NCBI GenBank assembly: GCA_963695155.1
Contig: CAVOGD010000003.1
Location: forward strand, 1-64,000
Origin: SG8-30 sp963695155
Lineage (GTDB): Bacteria; Pseudomonadota; Gammaproteobacteria; Steroidobacterales; Steroidobacteraceae
Direction of reading: 5' to 3'
Length of the DNA: 64,000 nucleotides
Made by a program: the position numbers and the translations under genes. Below, in pieces: positions 1-8,965 of this stretch. A model generated the notes under the pieces. The model saw only the letters and a list, made by a program, of their open reading frames with translations, searched no databases and was not told the origin of the DNA. How positions within the stretch are numbered: the first letter of the stretch is position 1; every line of letters starts with the position of its first letter.

Positions 1-342
1 CTGCCGATCTATGCGACCGCGGGCACGGCGGAAGCCCTGCGCGGCCTGGACATCCCGTGCACCGCGGTCGCCAAGAAGCCGGGCGACGGCACCAGCGCCA
101 TGGAGCTGATCGACGCGGGCGACATCGACCTCGTGATCAACGTGCCGCGCGAATACGACGAATACGGCCGCCCCGACGGCTACCTGATCCGGCGGCGGGC
201 GGTGGAGACGGGGACCCCGCTGTTCACCGACCTGCCGCTGGCGCGCGCGCTGATCGAGGCGCTCTGCCGGAAGCGTGGCGACGGGCCGACCGTGCGCGCC
301 TGGCAGGACTACCTGCGGCCCGTGCGGCCACCATCCCGCTAG
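1..342 (+). CDS. C-terminal fragment of CarB-like carbamoyl-phosphate synthase (MGS-like domain)
   Basis: This reading frame is open from the first base and ends at TAG 340-342, so only the last 113 residues of a longer protein are present. The visible part looks like a methylglyoxal-synthase-like (MGS) regulatory domain: a stretch about inability to pass through (IDLVINVPREYDEYG) is followed by DGYLIRRRAVETGTPLFTDL, the arrangement seen at the C terminus of CarB-type carbamoyl-phosphate synthase large subunits. In that family the domain binds allosteric effectors, while the ATP-grasp domains upstream make carbamoyl phosphate for arginine and pyrimidine synthesis. The family is inferred from this domain alone, and another protein ending in an MGS domain is possible. 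It converges on glrR with a 2-bp gap. Confidence 0.65.
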   Translation: MPIYATAGTAEALRGLDIPCTAVAKKPGDGTSAMELIDAGDIDLVINVPREYDEYGRPDGYLIRRRAVETGTPLFTDLPLARALIEALCRKRGDGPTVRAWQDYLRPVRPPSR

Positions 343-344
343 GT

Positions 345-1658
345 CTATTGCTTGAACGTGTCGGGCTGGACGCTGTGGCGGTTGAGCAGCTTGTAGAAGT
401 CCGTGCGGTTTCGTCCCGCGAGCTTGGCCGCCTGGGTCACGTTGCCGCCGGTCATCTGCATCAACTGGACCAGGTAGTTGCGCATGAACTCTTCGCGCGC
501 CTCGTTGTAGGTCGAGACCTGCGGCGCCGCGCTCGTGCCCAGCGCGCGCTGCATGAGTTCCGCGCTGATGACCGGGCCGGTCGTCACGGCCGTCACCTGG
601 CGCAGCAGGCTCGACAACTGCTGGACATTGCCAGGCCACTCGGCAGCCATCAGCAACTCGACGGCCTCGGGTGCGAGTACGTGCTTGACGCCGGACTGGC
701 CGGCATGTTCATCGAGGAAGTGCGCGGCGAGCAGCGGGATGTCCTCGCGGCGCTGCGCGAGCGGCGGCAGGTCGATGCGAACGACGCTGAGCCAGGTATG
801 CAGGTCCTCGCGGAAGCGGCCCTGCGCCACGAGCACCGGCAGGTTCCTCGAGGTGGCGGCCAGGATGCGGACTTCCGGCGGCACCGTCGGGCTCGCCGCG
901 TCGGCCTCGTCGAGCAGGCCGGCCAGGAGCGCCTGGATGGGCAGCGGCAGGGCCGCCACCTCGTCCATGAACAGGCTGCCGGCCGGCACATCCGGCGGCC
1001 GCGGCGCTTCCGACGGCTCGCGCCGTCCCTGCCAGGCGGCCTCAAACGACTCTGGCGTCGCCGTAGCGCAGTCGAGGATCGAGAAACGGCCGCCGCAGCG
1101 CGCACTGGCCTGATGCACGGCGCGCGCCATCAGCGCCTTGCCCGTGCCGGCCTGGCCCGTGATCAGCACCGGCGTGTCCGAACCGGCGGCCAGCAGGGCC
1201 TGCGACAGTCGTTCCTCCATGAGCGGGCTGCGCGTGACGATGCCGGCGCGCCAGTCCTCGGTGACCGCCGCGAACCCGGACACGTTCAGGGCCTTCTCGA
1301 GTTGCTCGAGCAACTCCTTCTTGTCGACCGGCTTGGTGAGGAACGCAAAGGCCCCGCTCTGGGTGGCCTTGACGGCGTCCGGGATGGTGCCGTGGGCCGT
1401 CAGCACGATGACCGGCAGCGCGGGGTACTTGCGCTGCAACTCCTTGAGCAGCGCGATCCCGTCCATCTCCGCCATGCGCAGGTCGGTCACCACGACGTCG
1501 GGCTGGAAACGCGGCACCGATGTCAGCGCCTGCGCCGCGTTGTCGCAGGCGGCCACGCCGAAGCCCTCGGACTTCAGCCGGATGGTCAGCAGCCTGAGCA
1601 GCCCGGGATGGTCGTCCACCAGCAGCACGCGGGCGGGGCGGCCTAGCCGCATCGTCAC
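345..1658 (-). CDS. glrR: GlrR/QseF-like response regulator (REC-AAA+-Fis HTH), lacking the GAFTGA loop
   Basis: A 437-residue NtrC-type response regulator. The receiver domain is at about 8-125 with phospho-acceptor Asp59, Thr88 and Lys109. The AAA+ domain has Walker A GQAGTGK at 168-174 and Walker B LFMDE at about 229-233, with the arginine-bearing FREDL region after it. A Fis-type helix-turn-helix (GGNVTQAAKLAGRNR) lies near the C terminus. The sigma54-contacting GAFTGA loop normally found between Walker A and Walker B is missing; that segment is short and proline-rich. The start is GTG at 1658, overlapping the TGA of the upstream lipoprotein gene (GTGA), with an ATG two codons later as alternative. 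It is third in a glrK-qseG-glrR operon, which in enterobacteria controls envelope-stress and small-RNA genes with sigma54. Loss of the loop suggests it may act on another holoenzyme. Confidence 0.85.
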   Translation of the reverse strand: MTMRLGRPARVLLVDDHPGLLRLLTIRLKSEGFGVAACDNAAQALTSVPRFQPDVVVTDLRMAEMDGIALLKELQRKYPALPVIVLTAHGTIPDAVKATQSGAFAFLTKPVDKKELLEQLEKALNVSGFAAVTEDWRAGIVTRSPLMEERLSQALLAAGSDTPVLITGQAGTGKALMARAVHQASARCGGRFSILDCATATPESFEAAWQGRREPSEAPRPPDVPAGSLFMDEVAALPLPIQALLAGLLDEADAASPTVPPEVRILAATSRNLPVLVAQGRFREDLHTWLSVVRIDLPPLAQRREDIPLLAAHFLDEHAGQSGVKHVLAPEAVELLMAAEWPGNVQQLSSLLRQVTAVTTGPVISAELMQRALGTSAAPQVSTYNEAREEFMRNYLVQLMQMTGGNVTQAAKLAGRNRTDFYKLLNRHSVQPDTFKQ

Positions 1659-2284
1659 GGCGGCGGCACCGGCGCCGGCTTGCGCTCGGCCAGGCTGCGT
1701 TCGAGGGCGGCGACCGCCTCGAGCTTGGCACGCGCCTCGTCGAGTTCCGCCTGCAGGCGCACGATCTCGGCAGCCTGCGCCTCCAGGCGGCGGTTGAAGT
1801 CGCGGGACCGGTCGCGCTCTGCGCGACCCGCGACGGCGCGCAGCCGCTGGGCTTCCGCCTCGAGCGCCTGCCGGGCATCGAGGTGGCGCAGCGCTATCCT
1901 GGCCAATTGCATCTCCGCCGGCAGCAACGTGCTCGGCTCCTCGGCCAGGAGCTCGTAAAGCGTCCCGCGGGCCGTTGCAGCGTCGCCGGCGGTGGACCCG
2001 GGCAGTGAAAGGAGCAGCGACAACCGCAGTCGATTCGTGCTGCCTGGATCTGTCTCGGCGTCCATGCGCGCCCTGGCGATCAGCGCGGCATGTTCGCCCT
2101 CACCGGCCAGGGCCAGCTGCTCGAGGGCGGCCAGATGTCCGAGCGCCACTTCAGCGTCAGTGATTGGCGGTTCGACCGGCGGCGGGGCCGCATGCCGGTC
2201 CCGGCCCAGGCCGTCCAGCACCGAGCAGGCGCTGAGCAACGCCAGGACCGCCAGGGCTGCCGCGGCACTCCGTAGGTCAGGCAT
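1655..2284 (-). CDS. qseG: QseG-like outer-membrane lipoprotein of the GlrK/GlrR system
   Basis: A 209-residue protein starting MPDLRSAAAALAVLALLSAC, a short signal peptide ending in an LSAC lipobox, so a lipoprotein. The C-terminal part is alpha-helical and coiled-coil-like (VRLQAELDEARAKLEAVAAL), followed by a proline-rich end. Position identifies it: it lies between the histidine kinase and the response regulator, overlapping the kinase stop by 8 bp and the regulator start by 4 bp, exactly where QseG sits in the QseE-QseG-QseF system. QseG in enterobacteria interacts with the kinase and modulates its activity from the periplasm. Sequence similarity to QseG is too weak to see by eye, so the name rests on architecture and synteny. 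An upstream in-frame extension to 2494 is rejected because it would bury the signal peptide. Confidence 0.7.
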   Translation of the reverse strand: MPDLRSAAAALAVLALLSACSVLDGLGRDRHAAPPPVEPPITDAEVALGHLAALEQLALAGEGEHAALIARARMDAETDPGSTNRLRLSLLLSLPGSTAGDAATARGTLYELLAEEPSTLLPAEMQLARIALRHLDARQALEAEAQRLRAVAGRAERDRSRDFNRRLEAQAAEIVRLQAELDEARAKLEAVAALERSLAERKPAPVPPP

Positions 2285-3746
2285 GGGGCTCCTCCCGGCG
2301 CTGGGCAGCCGCCGACACCGATATCGGCAGGTGAATGCGGAAATGCGCCCCCGGTAAGTCACTCGACACCAACTCGACGCGGCCGCCATGGGCGGCCACG
2401 AATTCCACGACGATCGACAGGCCGACCCCCGTGCCCGGCATGGGCCCGGCCTGCGGCATGCTGCCAGTGTAGAACGCGTCGAATATCCATGCACGCTCGG
2501 AAGGCGGGATGCCCGGCCCCGAGTCCGAGAAATCGATCATGACCTGGGCGCCATGACGCACCGCGGTGATGTGCACCGCTCCGCCCGCCGGCGTGAACTT
2601 GAGCGAATTGGACAGCAGGTTGTCGAAAACGAGCCGCAGCTTGGCCCGGTCGGCCTGCAGTTCGATCGCCTGCAGGGCCAGCCGCACGTCGATCTTGCGC
2701 GCCGCGATGCTCAGCCGCTGGGCCTCGACGCTGGACCGGATGACGGCGTCGAGCGGGAACGTGGACAGGTCGAGGCCGCCCGCCTGCGACTGCCAGGCGC
2801 TGTAGCTGAGCAGGTTCTCGATCAGCTGCTGCAGCCGCAGGGCGTTTTCCCGCAGGATGTCCAGCACCTCGCGCTGGTCGGCCGCGACCTCGCCCAGCGC
2901 CCCGTCCAGCAGCAGGTCGGTGCCCTCGCGCACGTTGGCCAGCGGCGTCTTGAGTTCGTGGGACATGTGCCGCAGGAAGCGGTTCTTTTCCTGGGCCAGT
3001 CCCAGGAGCCGCACGCGCAGCCATTCGAGCTGCCGGCCCAGGGCGCGGATGTCGGAGGGGCCGGTGATGGACACCGGCTGGGAGAACACCCCGCGGCCCA
3101 GCCTGGCAATGGCCTGGTCCACGCGGCGCAGGGGTCGCAGGATGCCCAGCACCAGGATCGCGCCGAGCAGCAGGGCGGCGGGCACGAGCGCAACGAGCCA
3201 CAGCACCAGGCGGTCGCGGGTGGCGGCATTCCGTTCTTCGAGCGTGACGAGCCGCTGTTCCAGCAACTCGTTGGCATGGGCGGAATGTGCCGCCGCGGCT
3301 TCGTTCAGCTCCGCCAGGCGCTCGCCCAGTGAGTTCGCGAGGGTTGCATCCCGGGCGTCGGCGGATTCCAGGAGCGCCAGGATGTCGGTGGCCTGCCGGC
3401 GTAACTGCGCGAGTTGCTCGCGGCCGACATCGTCCAGGGGCAGGCGGGAGAGCTGGTCCAGCGTGTCCACCATGTGCTGCCGGTTGGCGCGGCTCGCCTC
3501 CAGCAAGCGCTCGTCGCGCAGCAGGACAAACAGGCTGGACGTGCGCTCGTAGGCCGCCAGTTGCTGGAACAGCGACTGCGTGTGGCGCGTCAGGTCCACG
3601 GCCTCGCGGACCAGGACGTCGGTCGCCTGCGACAGCCCGCGCAGCTGGACCGCACCCTGGATGACCGCCGCAGCGAGCGGCAGTACCAGCAGCAGCAGCC
3701 CCAGCGACAGCAGGGCGGTCAGTGAGCCTGTTCTGGGCAAGCGCAT
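2277..3746 (-). CDS. glrK: GlrK/QseE-like sensor histidine kinase
   Basis: A 489-residue membrane histidine kinase. Transmembrane segment 1 is at about 8-30, followed by a helical periplasmic domain of about 150 residues and transmembrane segment 2 at about 181-203, then HAMP. The H-box is FLRHMSHELKTPLANV (His about 263), the N-box DNLLSNSLKFTPAGG, and the G-boxes DSGPGIP and GTGVGLSIV, so all ATP-binding motifs are present. The start chosen is the ATG at 3746 (MRLPRTGSL), directly before the first membrane segment; an ATG 12 codons upstream reads into repeat-flanking sequence. It is the first gene of the glrK-qseG-glrR operon with overlapping stops and starts, so the three products are probably co-translated. 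A REP cluster lies between it and galE. Confidence 0.87.
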   Translation of the reverse strand: MRLPRTGSLTALLSLGLLLLVLPLAAAVIQGAVQLRGLSQATDVLVREAVDLTRHTQSLFQQLAAYERTSSLFVLLRDERLLEASRANRQHMVDTLDQLSRLPLDDVGREQLAQLRRQATDILALLESADARDATLANSLGERLAELNEAAAAHSAHANELLEQRLVTLEERNAATRDRLVLWLVALVPAALLLGAILVLGILRPLRRVDQAIARLGRGVFSQPVSITGPSDIRALGRQLEWLRVRLLGLAQEKNRFLRHMSHELKTPLANVREGTDLLLDGALGEVAADQREVLDILRENALRLQQLIENLLSYSAWQSQAGGLDLSTFPLDAVIRSSVEAQRLSIAARKIDVRLALQAIELQADRAKLRLVFDNLLSNSLKFTPAGGAVHITAVRHGAQVMIDFSDSGPGIPPSERAWIFDAFYTGSMPQAGPMPGTGVGLSIVVEFVAAHGGRVELVSSDLPGAHFRIHLPISVSAAAQRREEPHA

Positions 3747-3790
3747 GGGCTGATGGTACCGCGGAGAGGGGGCGGACCCCACCGCGGCTC

Positions 3791-3847
3791 GGAGGGGTCA
3801 GACCCCGCATCTGGGGTCTGACCCCGTCCGGGGTCTGACCCCTCCTA
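3791..3847. repeat. REP cluster between glrK and galE
   Basis: One GGGGTCAGACCCC and two GGGGTCTGACCCC palindromes in 50 bp. On the minus strand the array begins at the galE stop: ATGAAATAGGAGGGGTCAGACCCC, so the TAG stop is also the TAGGAG head of the repeat. It lies between two genes on the minus strand and could end galE transcription. Confidence 0.9.
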
Positions 3848-4834
3848 TTTCATCGGTCGTTCCAGCAACTGCCGTTCCCATGTCAGGGCATCGCGAACGA
3901 TTCCGCCGAGGTCCGCGTGCCGTGGCTGCCAGCCGAGAGCGCTTCTGATGCGTTCCGCCTTGGCCACCAGCCGGGGCGGGTCGCCGGCGCGACGCGGGCT
4001 CTCCGTGAGCTTGAGCTGGCTGCCGGCCACGTCGCCTGCCACGTCGAGGACTTCGCGCACGCTGTAGCCGCGACCATAGCCGCAGTTGAGCGTCGTCGAC
4101 GCGCCGCCGCTACGCAGGTAATCGAGCGCCTTGAGGTGCGCGGCGGCCAGATCCTCCACGTGGATGTAGTCGCGCACGCAGGTCCCGTCCGGCGTGTCGT
4201 AGTCGGTGCCGAAGATCGCGACGTGGTCGCGCTGGCCGACCACGTGCTGGCAGGCCACCTTGATCAGGTGCGTGGCCTCGGGCGTGGCCTGGCCGATGCG
4301 GCCGGCGGGATCGGCGCCCGCCACGTTGAAATAGCGCAGCGCAACATAGCGCAGCGGCGTGACGGCGGCGAGGTCGCGCAGCATCCACTCGCTCATCAGC
4401 TTGGACCGGCCGTACGGGTTGATCGGTTCGGTCGGCGAGTCCTCGCTGGCGATGCCGCCCACCGGCATGCCGTACACGGCGGCGGTGGAGGAGAAGATGA
4501 AGTGCTTGACGCCGGCCCTGGCGCAGCATTCGAGCAGCGTGCGGGTGTTGGCGGTGTTGTTGCGGTAGTACTTGAGCGGGTCGGCCACGGATTCCGGCAC
4601 CACGATGTGGGCGGCGAAATGCATGACGGTGTCGACGCCGCGCTCCTCGAGCAGCCGCGACACGAGGTCGGCGTCGCCGGTGTCGCCCACGACGAGTTCG
4701 CCGTGCAGCACCGCGGAACGGAAGCCCGTGGACAGGTTGTCCAGCGTGACGACGTCTTCGCCGTGCTCACCGAGCTGGCGTACGACGTGGCTGCCGATGT
4801 AACCGGCGCCGCCGGTGACGAGGATGGTGCTCAT
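3845..4834 (-). CDS. galE: UDP-glucose 4-epimerase GalE
   Basis: A 329-residue short-chain dehydrogenase-type epimerase interconverting UDP-glucose and UDP-galactose for surface polysaccharide precursors. The NAD-binding motif GGAGYIGSH is at the N terminus, the active-site Ser region is FSSTAAVYG, and Tyr-Lys is in NPYGRSKLMSE. ALRYFNVAGAD and a GTDYDTPDGTCVRDYIHVED segment complete the usual GalE set. The start is the ATG at 4834; the frame stays open upstream only because the neighbouring REP array has no stop in that frame. The last codons run straight into a REP whose first triplet, TAG, is the stop codon. Length and motifs are normal and no frame break is seen. Confidence 0.95.
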   Translation of the reverse strand: MSTILVTGGAGYIGSHVVRQLGEHGEDVVTLDNLSTGFRSAVLHGELVVGDTGDADLVSRLLEERGVDTVMHFAAHIVVPESVADPLKYYRNNTANTRTLLECCARAGVKHFIFSSTAAVYGMPVGGIASEDSPTEPINPYGRSKLMSEWMLRDLAAVTPLRYVALRYFNVAGADPAGRIGQATPEATHLIKVACQHVVGQRDHVAIFGTDYDTPDGTCVRDYIHVEDLAAAHLKALDYLRSGGASTTLNCGYGRGYSVREVLDVAGDVAGSQLKLTESPRRAGDPPRLVAKAERIRSALGWQPRHADLGGIVRDALTWERQLLERPMK

Positions 4835-4908
4835 TGGGTCTTCCGCGTTATGTTGCGGGAATGATAACAAGCGGGCAGGCGGGAACTTGAGAGGCAAGTC
4901 GCAGGGCG

Positions 4909-4982
4909 AGGAGGGGTCAGACCCGCAAAGCGGGTCAGACCCCGGATCCGGGTCTGACCCCGCTTCGGGGTCTGACCCGTCC
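4909..4982. repeat. REP cluster upstream of srkA
   Basis: Four palindromic units: two GGGTCAGACCC-type, then two GGGTCTGACCC-type. The first pair has GACCCGC-AAA-GCGGGTC as inner arms. The array ends directly before the presumed TTG start of the srkA-like gene, so whatever ribosome-binding site the gene had is now replaced by repeat sequence. Confidence 0.9.
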
Positions 4983-5987
4983 TTGCACCCGTACGACCGG
5001 CTGACGCCGGACGTCATCGTGGATGCCGTCGAATTGGCGGGTTTCCTCTGCGACGGGCGGGTGCTGGCGCTCGGCAGCTACGAAAACCGCGTTTACCAGG
5101 TCGGCGTCGAGGACGCGGAGCCGGTCGTCGTCAAGTTCTACCGACCGGGGCGGTGGATCGGACGAGTCGATTCTCGAGGAGCATGCATTCGCGCTGGAGC
5201 TGGCGGGGGCAGAGATGCCGGTGGTGGCGCCATTGCAGTTTCCAGCAGGAGGGGTCAGACCCGCAAAGCGGGTCAGACCCCGATCCCGGAACCCTCCTCC
5301 GCCACGCCGGATTCCGCTACGCCATCTACCCGCGCCGCGGCGGGCAGTGGCCGGAGCTCGGGACCGAGGAACACCGGCAGTGGATGGGGCGGTTCCTGGG
5401 CCGCATCCACATGGTCGGGGCCAGACGGGCATTCGAGCACCGGCCGCGACTTTCGGTCGAGGCGATGGGGCAGGGCAGCGCGGAGTACCTGCTGGAGTCG
5501 GAGGTCGATCCCGGAGTACATCGCGCATCGCTACGAGCGGGTCGCCGGCGAGCTGATCGAACTGGTCGAGGAGCGGTTCGAGGCGGTCGGGCCCGTGCGG
5601 TTCCTGCGGCTGCACGGCGATTGCCACCGCAACAACGTGCTGTGGACGGACCAGGGCCCGCATTTCGTGGACCTGGATGACTGCATGACGGGACCGGCCA
5701 TCCAGGACCTGTGGATGCTGCTGGCCGGGACGCCCAAGGAGATGCGGGCGCAGCTCGACGACCTGCTCGAGGGCTACTCGCAGTTCGCGGATTTCGACTA
5801 CCGGGAAATCGCGCTGATTGAGCCGCTGCGGGCGCTGCGCATGATGCACTACACGGCGTGGCTGGCACGGCGCTGGGAGGATCCGGCGTTCCCGCTGGCG
5901 TTCCCGTGGTTCGGCGAGGCGCGCTACTGGGAGCGGCATGTGGCGGAGCTGGAGGAGCAGGTGTTTGCGGTGGATGCGGCGAAGTAG
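4983..5987 (+). pseudogene. srkA: SrkA/YihE-like stress-response kinase, broken by frame breaks and an internal REP
   Basis: The segments together read as an SrkA family protein kinase (aminoglycoside-phosphotransferase fold). The N-terminal part is HPYDRLTPDVIVDAVE and LALGSYENRVYQVGVED with the ATP-site VVVKFYRPG; the catalytic loop is RLHGDCHRNNVLWT and the metal-binding part FVDLDDCMTGPAIQDLW. Three frame changes split it: an extra base near 5157, a REP at 5247-5281 between the VVAPLQF and TLLRHAGFRYAIYPRRGG segments, and an extra base near 5507. SrkA phosphorylates serine/threonine and protects cells from stress-induced death. No RBS is seen; the likely start is TTG 4983 just after a REP array, and the stop TAG 5985-5987 is the head of the next REP. 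If the single-base breaks are sequencing errors, the REP would still add about 12 codons and a frame change. Confidence 0.8.
5247..5281. repeat. REP inserted inside the srkA coding region
   Basis: A two-unit REP (AGGAGGGGTCAGACCCGC-AAA-GCGGGTCAGACCCC) splitting the segment that normally joins the VVAPL strand to the HAGFR segment of SrkA. Homologous protein sequence resumes right after it, in the next frame, so this looks like an insertion rather than a replacement. Confidence 0.85.
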
Positions 5988-6091
5988 GAGGGGTCAGACC
6001 CCAGAGGGGGTCAGACCCCGGAGTGCGTGGGGTCAGACCCCGGAGCCCAGCATTTGCAACTCTTTGACCGTGACAGGGGTCTGACCCCTCC
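5985..6091. repeat. REP cluster after srkA
   Basis: Three GGGGTCAGACCCC units and one GGGGTCTGACCCC unit around a 35-bp non-repeat segment (6045-6074). The first unit starts GTAGGAGGGGTC, with its TAG serving as the srkA stop codon. The remaining 60 bp up to the next gene show nothing recognisable. Confidence 0.88.
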
Positions 6092-6151
6092 GCACACGTC
6101 ATGTGCTAGTTTCGGGACATTGGCGGCCTGTCGTGCTGCCTGGGGGCATGC

Positions 6152-8204
6152 ATGGGGCTAAGTCAGGCCACGGGTAAAGCAGCGGTAATCGTCGTCGCTT
6201 GTCGCAATCCTCGCGGCGCTGCGGCGGTGGCAGCGGCAATGGCGGCGGATTCACGCCGCCGCCGGCCGACACGACACCGCCGACCGTGCCGGGCGCGCTG
6301 CAGGTCACGGCGACCACGTCGTCGTCCGTGTCGCTGTCGTGGACGGCCTCGACCGACTCCGGCGGTTCGCTGCTGGCGGGCTACCGCGTGTTCCGTGGCG
6401 GCACGTCCATCGCGACCGTGGCCGCGACGTCGTATGCGGACACGCGGTCTGGCTGCCTCGACGGCCTTCAACTACACGGTGGCGGCCTTCGATGGCGCAG
6501 GCAACCAGTCGGCTGCGGCCGGTCCTGTGACCGGCACCACGCAGGCGCCGCCGGTCGGCAACGTCACGGTCGCGGGGCGCGTCACCTTCGACCGGCCGCG
6601 CTACCGCACGCACCAACCCCGTGAATACGCTCAACTTCAGCGACCTGGAGCGGCGACCCGTGCGCGGCGCGACGGTCGAGATCCTGCGGGCCTCGGACGC
6701 CGCCGTGCTGGCGACGACGACGACCGACGCGAACGGCGACTACTCGGCCGTGTTCAGCTCGACGCCGATCATCGTGCGAGCCAAGGCGCAACTGCAACGG
6801 GCGGGTGCCGGCGGCTACGACTTCGAGATCCGCAACAATACCTCGGGTTACGCGCTGTATGCGCTCGACAGCACGCCGGTGAGCCCGGCTTCGAACAACA
6901 TCACGGTCGACCTGAACGCCGCGACCGGCTGGGGCGGCGCGTCATTCACCGGGCCTCGCGCGGCGGCGCCGTTCTCGATCCTGGACATGCTGTACCGGGC
7001 CAAGGAGATGTTGCTGCAGGCAGAGCCGGGCGTGACACTGGCCCCGCTGGATGTGCACTGGTCGACGCAGAACCGCGCCGAGGATCCGCCCGCACCCTGC
7101 GACAGTTACGGCAACCCCGAGACGGGACAGATCGGCACGACGTTCTACCTCAACGGCAACGTGCCGGCCGCAGGCGTTTGCCCTGCCTTGCCGGCCGGCA
7201 TCTACGTGCTGGGCGACGCGAGCGGCGACGCTAACGACGATGCCGACGAGTTCGACGTGTCCGTCATCGCGCACGAGTTCGGCCACTACTACGAGGACAA
7301 GCTGTCGCGCGGGGACAGCATGGGCGGGCCGCATTCGCTGAACACAAGGCTGGACCTGAGGATCGCCTTCTCGGAGGGACTGGGTAATGCGTTCCAGGGG
7401 TTCGTGCTGAACGACCCGGTCTACCGCGATACCTTCGGCACCAGCGGCAACCAGGCCTTCTACTTCGACATCGAGGCCAATCACGCGCCGTTCACGCCGC
7501 CGGAGGGCTACTTCTCGGAAGCGTCCGTCGCGGAGTTCCTGTGGGACGTGTTCGACGGAGTGGGCGACGACCTGATCGACCTGGGCTTTGCGCCGATCCA
7601 CACCGTGATGCGCAACGAGATGCGCAACACCATTGCGATGACCAGCCTGTACGTGATGGCGGCCGGGCTCGAGACCCGCTACCCCGCGCAGCAGGCGGTC
7701 ATGCGCCAGCGGCTGAATGCCGAGAGCGTTCTTGGCACCGGAGAGTTCGGCGCGGGCGAGGGCCCGGTGGTGGGCGACAACTACTTCCAGGGCGTCTACA
7801 CGGCGGCGAATCTCGGCGCGCCGCGCGCGGTCACGAGCATCAACGCCTTCGCCACGTCCGGCGACACGACCTACCAGTCGTACAACCGGCACGGCGGGCG
7901 GCGCTACCTGCAGTTCGTGCTGGCCGCGCCCGCCAACCTGCGCATCACGGCGCAGGGCACGGCCGGGCGCGACCCCGACTTCATCCTGTACCGGCGCGGC
8001 GTCAACCAGTGCCCGACGCTGGGCGGCGCCTGTTACGGCGAGGACAACAGCGTGTCCAACGGCCTGGAGGAGGCGACCTACTCGGGCCTGCCCGCCGACA
8101 CCTACGTGCTCGATGTCGCCGACTGCAGCAACCTGGGCACGGTCTGCCGCGACACGCCGGCGCCGGCCGACTCGAACATCACCGTGACCGTGACCGTGCA
8201 ATGA
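6152..8204 (+). CDS. Secreted zinc-metalloprotease-like lipoprotein with FN3 and Ig-like domains (frame breaks near the start)
   Basis: Reading across about four +1 breaks (two at 6190-6215, one near 6445, one near 6611) gives one protein of about 680 residues. It starts MGLSQATGKAAVIVV and, after the breaks are corrected, has an LAAC lipobox and a Gly-rich stretch. A fibronectin type III domain follows (PPTVPGALQVTATTSSSVSL), then a carboxypeptidase-regulatory-like beta domain (VRGATVEILRASDAAVLATT). The long 6621-8204 part has HEFGHYYEDK (about 7272-7300), an HExxH zinc motif, and downstream FSEGLGNAF, which could supply the third ligand. The C-terminal 120 residues look like a pre-peptidase-type beta domain (FVLAAPANLRITAQG). 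I do not recognise the peptidase family; activity is inferred from HExxH only. Its ATGA overlap with the next lipoprotein gene implies co-translation. Another possibility is a non-catalytic adhesin. Confidence 0.65.
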
Positions 8205-8864
8205 GGAGCCCTGCCGTGAAGCCATACGTCTCGATCGGGTGCCTGCTGGTGGCGTGGCTGCCGGTGGCCGGCTGCGGGTCGCGCCAGGAGCCGGCGGCGG
8301 CGCCGGAAGCCGGGCAGCAGACGACGGCTGCCACCGGGGCGATCACCGACGCCGGGCCGCAGGAGGGCACCATGACGACGGCGCCGCAGGCGCAGGTGGA
8401 CCCGGCGCCGGGGGTGTCGGCATCGCCCGGCAAGCCGCGCGCGCCGGTAGAGGCCAGCATCGCAGGCACTCCGGCCCTGCAATCGGGCGTACCGGGGAAG
8501 GTGATGCTCGAGGTTCGCCCCGGCGTGGCCGTGGATGGGCTGACGGTGGAGGTCGCGGGCGACGCGGCGCTGACGGTCGTGGGACAGGAGCTTTTCCGGT
8601 TCGGCCCCCTGGCCGCCGGAGAGCCCGTCAGGATCGAGATTTCGGTGACCCCGACCTCGGGCGGGATCGGGCGGCTTACTGCCCTCCTGACGCTTGAGAC
8701 GGGCGGGCAGCGACAGGCCCGGCCGGTGACACTGGCACTGGAGATCGGCGGACCGGTGACGTTACAGGTCCAGTGCCGAGAAGCCGGCCGTCCCGCCGGT
8801 CCGGGACGCGACGGGCGAAATCGTCCATTCGATGCCGGCCGAAACGACGGTGGGCAGGCCGTAG
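8201..8864 (+). CDS. Small lipoprotein coupled to the metalloprotease-like gene
   Basis: The ATG at 8201 overlaps the previous stop (ATGA). The N terminus, MRSPAVKPYVSIGCLLVAWL followed by PVAGC, is a clear lipoprotein signal peptide. After a Pro/Ala/Gln-rich linker (to about residue 85) there is a beta-rich domain containing PGKVMLEVRPGVAVDGLTVE and EPVRIEISVTP, a pattern of an Ig-like periplasmic or surface domain. An extra base near 8774 breaks the frame; corrected, the protein ends ...MPAETTVGRP with TAG at 8862-8864, which also starts a REP array. Without correction the frame runs on through the REP and gains a repeat-coded tail. I do not recognise the family. Its tight coupling suggests it works with the metalloprotease-like protein, perhaps as partner or inhibitor, but nothing in the sequence shows which. 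Confidence 0.6.
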
Positions 8865-8965
8865 GGGTCAGGAGGAGTCAGACCCCAGACGGGGTCAGAC
8901 TCCAAACCTCAGGAGTCAGACTCCGTCTGTCCGGGGTCTGACCCCGTCTGGGGTCTGACCCCTCC
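8862..8965. repeat. REP cluster with covarying arms
   Basis: Five units in 100 bp. The pair GGAGTC-A-GACCCC-AGAC-GGGGTC-A-GACTCC shows compensatory change: the outer arms are GGAGTC/GACTCC while the inner ones stay GACCCC/GGGGTC. The pair after it (GGAGTCAGACTCC) again keeps pairing. This supports two neighbouring units folding into one hairpin with an A.A mismatch in the middle. Confidence 0.9.

Noticed and set aside
4815..5987. A single intact 390-residue protein at this place
   Set aside because: It starts inside galE and in its middle reads low-complexity sequence, while the true SrkA segments are in other frames.
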